From the NCBI GenBank assembly GCA_019359215.1, contig JAHHHS010000032.1, forward strand, positions 1 to 64,000: a DNA stretch of 64,000 nt. The letters are read 5' to 3'. The position numbers and the translations under genes are program-made. The notes below the pieces were generated by a model. That model was not told the DNA's origin and ran no database searches. It saw nothing but the letters and a program-made list of their open reading frames with translations. Each line of letters begins with the position of its first letter. Position 1 is the first letter of the stretch. Source of the DNA: Nostoc indistinguendum CM1-VF10. GTDB taxonomy: Bacteria; Cyanobacteriota; Cyanobacteriia; Cyanobacteriales; Nostocaceae. Below, in pieces: positions 7,851-17,528 of this stretch.

Positions 7851-8996
7851 ATGAGAATTGCCCTATTCACCGAAACCTTTTTACCCAAGGTTGACGGCAT
7901 TGTAACGCGTCTGCGCCATACTGTTGACCATCTACAGCGCAGTGGTAATCAAGTGCTGGTAATTGCCCCTGATGGAGGCATCACAGAACACAAAGGCGCT
8001 AAAGTTTACGGCGTTACTGGCTTTCCTCTGCCATTGTATCCAGAATTGAAAATGGCACTTCCCCGCCCAGCCATTGGGTACGCTTTGGAAGAGTTTAAGC
8101 CAGATATTATTCATGTCGTGAATCCAGCAGTTTTAGGTTTGTCTGGGATATTTTATAGCAAAATCCTCAAAATCCCCTTAGTAGCGTCTTATCACACCCA
8201 TTTACCCCAATATCTCCAACATTACGGCTTAGGGATGCTGGAGGGTTTTCTTTGGGAACTCCTGAAAGGCGCTCATAATCAAGCAGCTTTAAATCTGTGT
8301 ACTTCCACAGCAATGGTGGAGGAACTGACAGCACATGGTATTGAACGTGTAGATTTATGGCAACGCGGGGTGGATACGGAATTATTTCATCCCGATTTGG
8401 CTAGTGTAGAGATGCGATCGCGCCTATCAAAAAATCATCCACAAAGTCCATTACTACTTTACGTGGGGCGGCTTTCGGCTGAAAAAGAAATTGAGCGCAT
8501 CAAACCAATTTTAGAAGCAATTCCTGAAGCGCGGTTAGCATTGGTTGGGGATGGCCCCCACCGTGAAGCATTGCAAAAACACTTTGCTGGCACAAACACT
8601 TATTTTGTTGGGTATCTTATGGGGCAAGAATTAGGTTCTGCCTTTGCGAGTGCTGATGCCTTTATCTTTCCTTCTCGTACAGAAACACTAGGTTTAGTAT
8701 TACTAGAAGCAATGGCATCTGGCTGTCCAGTAGTAGCAGCCCGTTCCGGGGGGATTCCTGATATTGTCACAGATGGAGTAAATGGATATCTTTTTGAGCC
8801 AACAGCAGATGTTCAAGGAGCGATCGCTGCTACTGTTCGCCTCTTAGAACAAAAACAACAACGAGACATCATCCGTCAAAATGCTCGCCGGGAAGCAGAA
8901 ATTTGGGGTTGGCAATCTGCTACCAGACAGCTAGTAGATTACTATCAAAAGGTAATATTTTCTGAAAAGTTGGCAAAATCAGGGAGTAGGGAGTAG
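7851..8996 (+). CDS. sqdX: Sulfoquinovosyltransferase SqdX (GT4)
   Basis: This GT4 glycosyltransferase transfers sulfoquinovose to diacylglycerol, the last step of SQDG synthesis at the cytoplasmic membrane/thylakoid. Length is 381 residues. The N-terminal acceptor domain begins MRIALFTETFLPKVDGIVTR. The donor domain has LLYVGRLSAEKEI and the GT4 signature FPSRTETLGLVLLEAMASG, with the conserved EX7E glutamates. The last residues, SGSRE, and the TAG stop are read from a GGGAGTA heptad repeat, so the natural C-terminus has been altered by that repeat. The position after sqdB supports the specific assignment over other GT4 enzymes. Confidence 0.93.
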   Translation: MRIALFTETFLPKVDGIVTRLRHTVDHLQRSGNQVLVIAPDGGITEHKGAKVYGVTGFPLPLYPELKMALPRPAIGYALEEFKPDIIHVVNPAVLGLSGIFYSKILKIPLVASYHTHLPQYLQHYGLGMLEGFLWELLKGAHNQAALNLCTSTAMVEELTAHGIERVDLWQRGVDTELFHPDLASVEMRSRLSKNHPQSPLLLYVGRLSAEKEIERIKPILEAIPEARLALVGDGPHREALQKHFAGTNTYFVGYLMGQELGSAFASADAFIFPSRTETLGLVLLEAMASGCPVVAARSGGIPDIVTDGVNGYLFEPTADVQGAIAATVRLLEQKQQRDIIRQNARREAEIWGWQSATRQLVDYYQKVIFSEKLAKSGSRE

Positions 8997-9190
8997 GGAG
9001 TAGGGAGATGGGGGAGATGGGGGAGATGAGGGAGATGAGGGAGCAGGGGGAGCAAAGGGAGAAGATTTAATAACCAATGCCCAAAATCTAAAATCTAAAA
9101 TTACCATGACCGAAACAGACTCATGATACAAGGCCATTTATGGGGATTATTAATTTTGAATTTTGAATTTTGAATTTTGAATTTTGAATT
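8981..9190. repeat. STRR heptad blocks between sqdX and the cyclase gene
   Basis: The gap begins with GGGAGTA units (8983-9010), goes on through GGGAGAT-type 9-mers and AAAATCT units, and ends with five to six copies of TTTTGAA (9150-9190). The first block supplies the sqdX stop and the last contains the TTG taken as the cyclase start. Confidence 0.8.
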
Positions 9191-11802
9191 CGGAGCAAAG
9201 CGACGTGACACTCCCTAACTCTGGCAGCGTCTTGGCTACATTAACTGAATTAACTCAAGTTAATCGTACTCACGCCCTACTGCGTCGTGTTAAAGATTTA
9301 TCTGTTAACGAATTTGTTTGCTTACTCGACTTCATAACGGCTGAGTTCCAGCAATTTCTTAGAGCCATTGAACTGATCAATAATGAAACTCTAGAAATTA
9401 TGTTGGAGAAGGTGCTAGAAGCTATCACCCTCAAAATTGGTCAAATCCTGCAAGCAGAACATACAGCTATTTTTTTAGTTGATTATGATAAAGGTCAACT
9501 GTGGTCAAAAGTTCCCCAAGATAATACCCAAAAGTTCTTAGAAATTCGGACTCCCATTACAGCAGGTATTCCCGGTCATGTTGCTAGTACAGGTCAATAT
9601 TTAAATATATCTGAAACTTATACTCACCCTCTATTTAGCCCAGAACTTGAAAAACAAATGGGCTACAAAATACATAAAATATTATGTATGCCTGTTCTCA
9701 GTAGCAAAAACCAGACTGTAGCGGTAGTGCAACTGGCTAATAAAACCGGGAATGTTCCGTTTAATTATGATGATGATGAACGGTTTCGAGACTTCGCCGC
9801 TTCTATTGGGATTATTCTGGAAAGCTGCCAATCTTTTTATGTAGCAGCTCGCAATCAACGAGGCGCAACGGCTCTGTTGCGGGCAACTCAAACACTGGGG
9901 CAAAGTTTGGATTTAGAAGCAACTTTGCAGATAGTCATGGAGCAAGCTCGAATTTTAATGCAAGCAGACCGCAGCACACTGTTTTTATATCGTAAAGATA
10001 TGGGCGAACTCTGGACGAAAGTTGCAGCGGCGGCAGATGGCACAAATTTAATAGAAATTTGCATTTTTGCGAACCGTGGCATTGCTGGCTATGTGGCCTC
10101 CACTGGTGAAGCATTAAATATTTCTGATGCCTATAAAGATCCGCGTTTTGATCCGACTATAGATAGAAGAACTGGGTATGTAACTCGCAATATTCTGTGT
10201 TTGCCAGTATTTAATTCGGCAAATGAATTAATTGGTGTTACACAATTAATTAATAAGCAACAAAGCAGTTTTACCGCTTCTGATGAAGAGTTTATGCGGG
10301 CTTTTAATATTCAGGCAGGAGTTGCTTTAGAAAATGCTCGCCTATTTGAAAATGTGCTGTTAGAAAAACAGTATCAAAAAGATATTTTACAAAGTTTATC
10401 AGATGCGGTGATTTCTACAGATATGGCAGGACGCATTGTTACGATTAATGATGCGGCCCTAGAGTTGCTGGGCTGTCCTATAAAAGATGCTAATAGTAAG
10501 AATAACAAGCTTTCGTGGGAACAAAATTTGATTGGTCGCCTAGTTTGGGAAGTTGTGCCAATTGAAAATCTCCAAATGCGGCTAGAAGATAGTTTAAAAA
10601 CTGGAGCTAAACATTATGTGCCAGAGCAAAGTTTGATAGTAGGAATTTTTCAAGTTAAGAGTGAGGAGTTAGAAGTTAAAAATGAGACTCAAGAATCAAA
10701 ATTCAGGACTCTGGACTCAATTTTAGCAGTCTGCGATCGCACTAACCCCCATATTTTCATTCCCTGGAATCTACCCCTTACTCCCCAATCTGAATTTCTC
10801 ACCACTGATGAGGTGCAAAAATTAGAACGTAGCACGAATCTGACTGTCAATCCCCTAACTAACCCAGAAGGCGGTGTCCGGGGTGGTTTGGTGGTGTTGG
10901 AAGACATCAGCCAGGAAAAACGCATGAAAACTACTATGTCCCGCTACCTAACGCCCCATGTAGCCAAGCAAGTTATGGCTTTGGGGGAAGACGCTTTAAT
11001 GGTGGGTGAGCGAAAGGAAGTAACCATTTTGTTTTCTGATATCCGTGGCTACACAACACTTACAGAAAATCTCGGTGCAGCTGAAGTGGTATTGCTGCTC
11101 AATGAGTATTTTGAAACGATGGTGGAGGCGGTTTTTAACTACGAAGGCACTCTCGATAAGTTTATTGGTGATGCCTTAATGGCGGTATTTGGTGCGCCAA
11201 TACCGCTAACTGAAAATCATGGTTGGAGGGCTGTGCAGTCAGCGTTAGATATGCGACAACGGTTAGAAGAATTTAACCATCGACGAATTATTCAAGCGCA
11301 GCCACAAATTCATATTGGCATTGGGATTAGTTCTGGAGAAGTGGTTTCGGGTAATATTGGTTCCCGCAAACGGATGGATTATACCGTAATTGGAGATGGC
11401 GTAAATTTAAGTTCGCGCTTGGAAACGGTAACTAAGGATTACGGTTGTGATATTCTTTTAAGTGAATTTACTTACCAGCTTTGCAGCGATCGCATTTGGG
11501 TGCGCCAGTTAGATAAAATCCGAGTCAAAGGGAAACATCAGGCTGTAAATATCTACGAGTTAATTGGCGATCGCAGCATCGCTCTAGATGCCAACACTCA
11601 AGAGTTTTTATTTCACTATCATACTGGACGATCAGCTTATTTATCGCGCAACTTCTCACAAGCGATCGCCTGTTTTGAAGCTGCCAAATGCATCAAACCC
11701 CAAGATCAAGCTGTTGATATCCACATAGAACGGGCGCGTAATTATCAACAAACGCCGCCTCCAAAGTCTTGGGATGGTGTTTGGACAATGGTTACTAAGT
11801 AG
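9184..11802 (+). CDS. cyaB1: GAF-GAF-PAS class III adenylate cyclase (CyaB1-like)
   Basis: This soluble signalling enzyme makes cAMP. Its 872 residues run GAF-A (about 70-230), GAF-B (240-390), PAS (400-590), cyclase homology domain (610-800) and a short TPR-like tail. Metal-binding aspartates are D619 (FSDIRGYT) and D663 (FIGDALMAV). The purine-selecting lysine is K659, and its partner is T734 (DYTVIGDG) instead of the usual aspartate, an oddity known for Anabaena CyaB1, which has the same architecture. The transition-state pair is in GVNLSSR. GAF domains in this family bind cAMP and activate the enzyme. The PAS region carries a repeat-like insert (about residues 492-512). The TTG start lies in a heptad repeat; a GTG at 9205 is an alternative. 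Confidence 0.9.
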   Translation: MNSEQSDVTLPNSGSVLATLTELTQVNRTHALLRRVKDLSVNEFVCLLDFITAEFQQFLRAIELINNETLEIMLEKVLEAITLKIGQILQAEHTAIFLVDYDKGQLWSKVPQDNTQKFLEIRTPITAGIPGHVASTGQYLNISETYTHPLFSPELEKQMGYKIHKILCMPVLSSKNQTVAVVQLANKTGNVPFNYDDDERFRDFAASIGIILESCQSFYVAARNQRGATALLRATQTLGQSLDLEATLQIVMEQARILMQADRSTLFLYRKDMGELWTKVAAAADGTNLIEICIFANRGIAGYVASTGEALNISDAYKDPRFDPTIDRRTGYVTRNILCLPVFNSANELIGVTQLINKQQSSFTASDEEFMRAFNIQAGVALENARLFENVLLEKQYQKDILQSLSDAVISTDMAGRIVTINDAALELLGCPIKDANSKNNKLSWEQNLIGRLVWEVVPIENLQMRLEDSLKTGAKHYVPEQSLIVGIFQVKSEELEVKNETQESKFRTLDSILAVCDRTNPHIFIPWNLPLTPQSEFLTTDEVQKLERSTNLTVNPLTNPEGGVRGGLVVLEDISQEKRMKTTMSRYLTPHVAKQVMALGEDALMVGERKEVTILFSDIRGYTTLTENLGAAEVVLLLNEYFETMVEAVFNYEGTLDKFIGDALMAVFGAPIPLTENHGWRAVQSALDMRQRLEEFNHRRIIQAQPQIHIGIGISSGEVVSGNIGSRKRMDYTVIGDGVNLSSRLETVTKDYGCDILLSEFTYQLCSDRIWVRQLDKIRVKGKHQAVNIYELIGDRSIALDANTQEFLFHYHTGRSAYLSRNFSQAIACFEAAKCIKPQDQAVDIHIERARNYQQTPPPKSWDGVWTMVTK

Positions 11803-11850
11803 TCATTTGTCATTCGTCATTCGTCATTTGCCCAATGCCCCATGCCCCAT

Positions 11851-12111
11851 TCAACCTTCAACCTCCCCCTGATCATCCTTAAACGGATCTTCGCCAATTC
11901 TTAGCTCTATTTTTGAGCGTTTCAACTGTTGCCATAGATCCCTTATTTGTTCGTAAGCTTCACCTGGAGGCAGTTTTCCATTTGTTTCTAAGTTACAGAT
12001 GTAGCTTACTCGTTGGGCAAATTCCTGTAGATTAGCATTAAAAACCAAGTTTTCTGGCTTTACCTGACCGTAGTAGCGACCGCGAGGGTAAAGAAAATCA
12101 TCCTTGTTCAC
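11851..12111 (-). CDS. DUF7219-like small cyanobacterial protein
   Basis: This 86-residue hydrophilic protein contains NKDDFLYPRGRYYGQ, VFNANLQEFAQRVSYICNLE and IRDLWQQLKRSK, which I recognise as a conserved cyanobacterial family of unknown function (DUF7219). I chose the GTG at 12111 because GGAG stands nine bases before it; a TTG at 12126 would add five residues. The start overlaps the stop of the 60-codon frame at 12111-12293 by one base (TAGTG). No membrane segment, signal or catalytic motif is visible. The family call is from memory. Confidence 0.7.
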   Translation of the reverse strand: MNKDDFLYPRGRYYGQVKPENLVFNANLQEFAQRVSYICNLETNGKLPPGEAYEQIRDLWQQLKRSKIELRIGEDPFKDDQGEVEG

Positions 12112-12293
12112 TATTTTGTTCTCCAATTTATCAACTCCCCTTGTGTTTGAATCTCTAAAGCTGAATCCTTTGCTACCCTGATATCTACGTTTTGTTTGTC
12201 ATAAATAGAGTAAAGAGTCAGGGTAGAAGACCCATACATAAATGTAGTTGCTCTGAAACCCTTGACTGCTGGAAACTTCCAAATGCTCCCCAC
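12111..12293 (-). CDS. Possible small protein upstream of the DUF7219 gene
   Basis: A 60-codon frame begins MGSIWKFPAVKGFRATTF and ends one base inside the next gene's start codon. No family is recognised. The overlap and shared strand argue for a translated leader or partner; the short length and lack of any motif argue against. Its tail (GELINWRTK) simply spans the ribosome-binding site of the following gene, so it may be chance. Confidence 0.3.
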   Translation of the reverse strand: MGSIWKFPAVKGFRATTFMYGSSTLTLYSIYDKQNVDIRVAKDSALEIQTQGELINWRTK

Positions 12294-13034
12294 TCCCTTG
12301 CTTCTTTGGTCAGACTGCGGTAACTCGAACTATTGAACTTCTTTTCTAACTTAATGATGCGGGAATTAATTGATTTAGATTTTGAGACTAGAAAATAAAG
12401 CCTGAAATACTTTTACTGTAAAAGTTACAAAAAAATTTCTCCTAAAGTAACTAAAGAGAATATTTGACTTCCGTCCCAGTTGTAAATTTATCTTATCTTA
12501 ATTTATGAAGTTCTGACTGTAATTAACTTCAGTAAAAACTCTGAGTTACATTTTGCTAAAAAACACCCGTATTTATAGTAATTCTCATTTTTGCAAAAAT
12601 AACTACAGATTTTTAGTGCAAAACTGCTTAAGTAAATATACTATGCGTGAAAGCGAATTGTCCTCTGTTAAAAGTTAGAGATTCAGTTGTAAACTACCCC
12701 ACAGCTAGAAGCTGGGGGCTTTCAGCAGCCCTGGTGTGGCTTACAAGATTGCAAGACAACACCGAACCTCCGGGCATGGTGAATGTTTAGCAACTTTCTG
12801 CTGACCAGTGGACAAAAAGAGGGAAAGGAGAAAATAGCTAAAGTGAGAAAATTTTCCTCTGTGCCCGTCTGCCCTTTTCTGGCATTAAGGGTTCCTGTAT
12901 AGACCTCTGCCTAGTTACCCTTCTCCTCGCACCCTCTTAAATAATCATCAATGGCTAATAGTTAATAACTAAAGATAAAATGGTAAAGCCTCAAAGGACA
13001 GATTTTGTCCATCGCCTAGAACTTTACTGCCACC
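12294..13034. other. Long gap before purC with one hairpin
   Basis: About 740 bases hold no supportable gene. CCCC-A-CAGCT at 12697-12706 pairs with AGCTGGGG at 12710-12718 to give a compact stem of the kind found at ends of IS200/IS605 elements. The rest is AT-rich with short CT repeats near 12860-12930. A purC promoter must lie at the right end, but I could not pick out its elements. Confidence 0.35.
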
Positions 13035-13772
13035 ATGTCTGTTAATTCCAAGTTATACGAAGGCAAAGCCAAAATTCTTTATACAACAGACGATCCGGAA
13101 GTCTTGTTGGCCGATTTTAAAGACGATGCCACGGCGTTTAACGCCCAGAAGCGCGGCAGTATCCAAGAAAAGGGAAAGATTAATTGTAGCATTTCCAGCC
13201 AGCTTTTTAAACAGTTGGAAGCAAATGGTATAAAAACTCACTTTATTGACAGCCCTACCCCGAATCAGATGCGGGTGAGAGCAGTAAAAATTTTACCCTT
13301 AGAAGTGGTTATCAGAAATATTGCTGCTGGCAGTTTGTGTCAGCAAACAGGATTACCAGTGGGTACAATTCTGAAACAGCCTTTGGTTGAATTTTATTAC
13401 AAAAACGATCAATTAGGAGATCCTTTGTTGACACGCGATCGCCTGTACCTGCTAGAACTAGCTACCCCGGAACAAGTAGACGCAATTACACATCTAGCAT
13501 TGCAAATCAACGAATTTCTCAAGAAATTTTGGCAACAATGTGGCATTACCCTAGTAGACTTCAAACTAGAGTTTGGTTTGGACTCACAACAGCAGTTGCT
13601 CTTGGCAGACGAAATTAGCCCTGACACCTGCCGTTTGTGGGATACCGCACAAGAAGACTCAAACCGCCGGGTAATGGACAAAGACCGCTTTCGCCGGGAC
13701 TTAGGAAATGTAGAGGATGCCTACCAGGAGGTTTTACAAAGAGTGCTAAAAGCAGTAGAGAGTAATAATTAA
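13035..13772 (+). CDS. purC: SAICAR synthase
   Basis: PurC joins aspartate to CAIR with ATP to give SAICAR in purine synthesis. The 245-residue protein has the family start LYEGKAKILY, the nucleotide-binding segment with KGKINCSISSQLF, the substrate-binding LEVVIRNIAAGS, and the SAICAR signature in LVDFKLEFG and LADEISPDTCRLWD. Length is normal and the ATG start is unambiguous. The next gene, bamA, begins 113 bp downstream on the same strand, the same neighbour as in Anabaena. Confidence 0.96.
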   Translation: MSVNSKLYEGKAKILYTTDDPEVLLADFKDDATAFNAQKRGSIQEKGKINCSISSQLFKQLEANGIKTHFIDSPTPNQMRVRAVKILPLEVVIRNIAAGSLCQQTGLPVGTILKQPLVEFYYKNDQLGDPLLTRDRLYLLELATPEQVDAITHLALQINEFLKKFWQQCGITLVDFKLEFGLDSQQQLLLADEISPDTCRLWDTAQEDSNRRVMDKDRFRRDLGNVEDAYQEVLQRVLKAVESNN

Positions 13773-13885
13773 GTGGGTAAAAATCAATTAAACTCGTGTG
13801 GATTGTACTTTGTTATTGTTATTCATCAATGACTAATGACTATTTGTGATGGTATGTGTGGTCGTGAAGAGGAATCAAAAGTAAA

Positions 13886-16372
13886 ATGCGTTTATCTCCC
13901 TTATTGCTGGCAGCAGTAGCAATTGCAGCCCCTTGGGGCGGTTCATTGAGTGCAAGTGCAGAAACCGCCAACAGTTCAAAACAGACAACAGAAGTTTTGA
14001 CACTAGAAACAAATCAGCAGCCAGAAAAGGACACAGATCAGGTTGAATCTAGTAAAAGTCTAGAATCTCGATCTAATCCCATAGAGGTTATGGAGGCGGA
14101 TAAATCCCGCATTGTCGCAGTTTACCCTGCCAATCCAGGAGCGATGCCTGCGGCGGGCTACGCCTACGTGGCACCAAAGGTAATAGTGCCAACCTCCACA
14201 ACCCCAAAAACTGCACAAACCCCTCCAATAGATCCTAATTCTAATCAGCAGCCCTCTCCCGCTCCAGACATTCCACCGCCAGAAATCCAACAACCAACGT
14301 TTTCCCCAACTCCTGAGACAGCTCCAGTTCCAGAAAATGTCAATCCACCGACAACGGAACCTTTATTACCCACTACTCCAGAACCATCTACCGCTCCTGA
14401 TGTTCCATTCCCAGATAGTCAACAACGAACACCTGCTCCAACCCCAGGTGCGACTCCCAGTCCGCAGAATGTTAACCCGCCGACAACTCCGGGAGAGACT
14501 CAACCCAACACAGCCCCAGAAGCCAATGACCCCCGCGTATTGGTGTCGGAAGTATTAATTAGATCACAAACTGGCCAACTATCACCAGAACTGGAAGAAC
14601 AAGTTTACAAAGTAATTCGTACCCAACCAGGACGAACGACAACCCGCACCCAACTGCAAGAAGATATTAACGCCATCTTTGGTACTGGCTTCTTCTCCAA
14701 CGTGCAAGCAGCGCCAGAAGATACCCCCTTGGGAGTCCGGGTAAGCTTTGTTGTACAGCCTAACCCTGTTTTAAGCAAGGTAGAAGTGCAAGCCAATCCT
14801 GGCACTGGTGTTGCTTCTGTACTTCCAGCCAATACTGTGGATGAAGTCTTTAAAGATCAGTATGGCAGAATCCTCAACTTACGTGACTTGCAAGAAGGCA
14901 TCAAGCAGTTAAACAAGCGGTATCAAGACCAAGGTTACGTACTAGCTAACGTGATTGGAGCGCCACAAGTCTCTGAAAACGGGGTTGTTACCTTGCAAAT
15001 AGCAGAAGGTGTAGTAGAAAACATTCGAGTCCGATTCCGCAATAAAGATGGTCAGGAGACAGACGAGAAGGGACAACCAATTCGGGGACGGACACAGGAT
15101 TACATCATTACCCGAGAAGTGGAGTTGAAGCCAGGACAAGTATTCAATCGCAACACAGTGCAAAGAGACTTACAGCGAGTGTATGGACTAGGACTGTTTG
15201 AAGATGTGAATGTCTCCCTTGACCCTGGTACTGACCCCAGCAAGGTGGATGTGGTCGTGAATGTAGCTGAACGCAGTAGTGGTTCTATTGCAGCCGGGGC
15301 AGGGTTTAGTTCTGCTAGTGGACTTTTTGGAACAGTTAGCTATCAACAGCAAAACCTGAACGGTAGGAACCAAAAACTGGGGGCAGAAGTACAAATAGGA
15401 GCGCAGGAGTTATTCCTGTTTGATGCGCGGTTTACAGACCCCTGGATTGCCGGAGATCCCTACCGGACTTCCTACACAACCAATCTTTTTCGCCGCAGTT
15501 CTATTTCATTGATTTTTGATGGCAAAGATCAAGATATTAGGACATTTCAAGAGGGACAAACAGATGATGGCGATCGCCCCCGCATCCTCCGTCTCGGTGG
15601 CGGTGTCACCTTTACCCGCCCCCTTTCCCCCAATCCTTACAAAACTTCGGTATGGACAGCCTCAGCCGGTTTCCAGTATCAAAGAGTTTCCGCCCGTGAT
15701 GCCGATGGCGATATCAGAAGAACAGGAGCAGTGTTTGACGACGATGGGAACCGCATCAGCGGCGAAATTCCACTTAGCTTCTCTGGTTCAGGTGAAGACG
15801 ATTTATTGCTATTGCAACTAGGGGCACAGCGTGATCTCCGTAATAACCCTCTGCAACCCACTAGCGGTTCTTATCTCCGCTTCGGAGTAGACCAGTCAGT
15901 ACCTGTGGGACAAGGTAACATTTTGCTGACCAGATTGCGGGGTAGTTACAGCAAATATTTACCCGTTCAATTGATTAACCTCAGCAAAGGGGCGCAAACC
16001 TTAGCATTTAATGTGCAAGCGGGAACTATCCTTGGTGACTTGCCTCCCTACGAAGCCTTTACCATTGGCGGTAGCAACTCCGTCCGAGGTTATGAAGAAG
16101 GAGCGTTAGCTAGTGGACGCTCTTATGTGCAAGCATCAGTTGAGTATCGGTTCCCAGTTTTTTCAGTAGTCAGTGGCGCACTATTTTTTGATATTGGCAG
16201 TGACTTGGGAACTAGTACCCAGTCCGCTGAAGTGCTCAATAAGAACGGCAGTGGCTACGGCTATGGTCTCGGCGTACGCGTCCAGTCTCCACTGGGGCCA
16301 ATTCGTATTGACTACGGTATCAACGATGACGGTGATAGTCGGATTAATTTCGGTATTGGCGAAAGATTTTAA
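13886..16372 (+). CDS. bamA: Outer-membrane assembly factor BamA/Omp85
   Basis: This protein inserts beta-barrel proteins into the cyanobacterial outer membrane. The 828 residues comprise a signal peptide (MRLSPLLLAAVAIAAPWGG to SASA), a Pro/Thr-rich linker to about residue 210, POTRA domains (VLVSEVLIRSQTG; QEGIKQLNKRYQDQGYV; RDLQRVYGLGLF) to about 465, and a 16-strand barrel ending INFGIGERF with a terminal phenylalanine. The lid-loop motif VRGY is in SNSVRGYEEG. Around residues 85-96 the linker peptide AMPAAGYAYV is encoded by a dispersed GC-rich palindromic repeat. Position between purC and lpxC matches the Anabaena omp85 locus. Very confident. Confidence 0.95.
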   Translation: MRLSPLLLAAVAIAAPWGGSLSASAETANSSKQTTEVLTLETNQQPEKDTDQVESSKSLESRSNPIEVMEADKSRIVAVYPANPGAMPAAGYAYVAPKVIVPTSTTPKTAQTPPIDPNSNQQPSPAPDIPPPEIQQPTFSPTPETAPVPENVNPPTTEPLLPTTPEPSTAPDVPFPDSQQRTPAPTPGATPSPQNVNPPTTPGETQPNTAPEANDPRVLVSEVLIRSQTGQLSPELEEQVYKVIRTQPGRTTTRTQLQEDINAIFGTGFFSNVQAAPEDTPLGVRVSFVVQPNPVLSKVEVQANPGTGVASVLPANTVDEVFKDQYGRILNLRDLQEGIKQLNKRYQDQGYVLANVIGAPQVSENGVVTLQIAEGVVENIRVRFRNKDGQETDEKGQPIRGRTQDYIITREVELKPGQVFNRNTVQRDLQRVYGLGLFEDVNVSLDPGTDPSKVDVVVNVAERSSGSIAAGAGFSSASGLFGTVSYQQQNLNGRNQKLGAEVQIGAQELFLFDARFTDPWIAGDPYRTSYTTNLFRRSSISLIFDGKDQDIRTFQEGQTDDGDRPRILRLGGGVTFTRPLSPNPYKTSVWTASAGFQYQRVSARDADGDIRRTGAVFDDDGNRISGEIPLSFSGSGEDDLLLLQLGAQRDLRNNPLQPTSGSYLRFGVDQSVPVGQGNILLTRLRGSYSKYLPVQLINLSKGAQTLAFNVQAGTILGDLPPYEAFTIGGSNSVRGYEEGALASGRSYVQASVEYRFPVFSVVSGALFFDIGSDLGTSTQSAEVLNKNGSGYGYGLGVRVQSPLGPIRIDYGINDDGDSRINFGIGERF

Positions 16373-16597
16373 CTTGTCATTAGTCAGTTGTCATTGGTCA
16401 TTAGTGAATCACAAAGGACAAGGGACAACTGACAAAGGACAAATGACAATTATCTTTTTTGGATTAGCTTGCTAATTTTTACATTTACCTCAATACTGTT
16501 CCGATAAAGGGATTAATGACATTAATAAGGGAATATCAGGGATTTTACCAAAACAGACCATGAACAATACTAAAAGAAATATACTGACTTTTAGACC

Positions 16598-17473
16598 ATG
16601 CAACAGCACACCCTAACTGCCCAAATCACCCAAATAGGGGTGGGATTGCATAGCGGTGTGAGTACCCAGGTGCGGATACTACCGGCTGAGGCAGGAAGTG
16701 GACGCTACTTTGTGAGGGTGGATTTACCGGATTTGCCGATCATTCCAGCGCAAGTTGCGGCAGTTAGTCACACTGTTCTCTCAACTCAGTTGGGTAAGGG
16801 TGAGGCATATGTTCGCACGGTAGAACATTTGTTGGCAGCCCTTGCGGGTATGGGTGTAGATAATGCCCGGATTGAAATTGATGGTCCAGAAGTTCCACTT
16901 TTAGATGGTTCAGCAAGTGTATGGACAGCCAATATTGCCCAAGTTGGCTTAATATCACAACCCTTTAACAACGAAGCTCCCAAGGCTATTACAGAACCAA
17001 TATGGGTCTATCAAGGCGATGCCTTTGTATGTGCCCTCCCAGCACCAGAAACCCGCTTTAGTTACGGTATTGATTTTGACCTGCCCGCTATTGGTAATCA
17101 ATGGCACAGTTGGTCACTAACTGGTGAACTTGAAAACGCTTCTGCTAGCTTTGCGACAGAAATCGCTCCTGCCCGCACTTTTGGGTTACTGCATCAAATT
17201 GAACATTTACAACAAACAGGGTTAATTAAAGGTGGCAGTTTGGATAATGCACTCGTTTGTGGACCAGAAGGCTGGTTAAATCCACCATTAAGATTTGCAA
17301 ATGAGCCAGTCCGTCATAAAATCTTGGATTTAGTAGGAGATTTAAGTTTACTAACAACTTTTCCTATTGCTCATTTCTTAGCGTATAAAGCCAGTCACAA
17401 TTTACACATTCAACTGGCTCAGAAAATTTTAGATTTTGGATCTGCTCTAAAGGTTAAAATCCAGGATTATTAA
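16598..17473 (+). CDS. lpxC: UDP-3-O-acyl-N-acetylglucosamine deacetylase
   Basis: LpxC performs the committed step of lipid A synthesis, zinc-dependent removal of the acetyl group. In this 291-residue protein the zinc ligands are H77 (VEHLLAAL), H240 and D244 (RHKILDLVGD), and the catalytic histidine is H267 (KASHNLHI). The opening QHTLTAQITQIGVGLHSG is typical. fabZ follows 55 bp downstream and lpxA and lpxB after that, one lipid A block on the plus strand. Gap upstream (16373-16597) holds a GTCATT heptad repeat. Very confident. Confidence 0.96.
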   Translation: MQQHTLTAQITQIGVGLHSGVSTQVRILPAEAGSGRYFVRVDLPDLPIIPAQVAAVSHTVLSTQLGKGEAYVRTVEHLLAALAGMGVDNARIEIDGPEVPLLDGSASVWTANIAQVGLISQPFNNEAPKAITEPIWVYQGDAFVCALPAPETRFSYGIDFDLPAIGNQWHSWSLTGELENASASFATEIAPARTFGLLHQIEHLQQTGLIKGGSLDNALVCGPEGWLNPPLRFANEPVRHKILDLVGDLSLLTTFPIAHFLAYKASHNLHIQLAQKILDFGSALKVKIQDY

Positions 17474-17528
17474 GGCTTTTGATATACGCCTGCCTACCCA
17501 ATCAAATGAAACATTAACCACACGGCCA

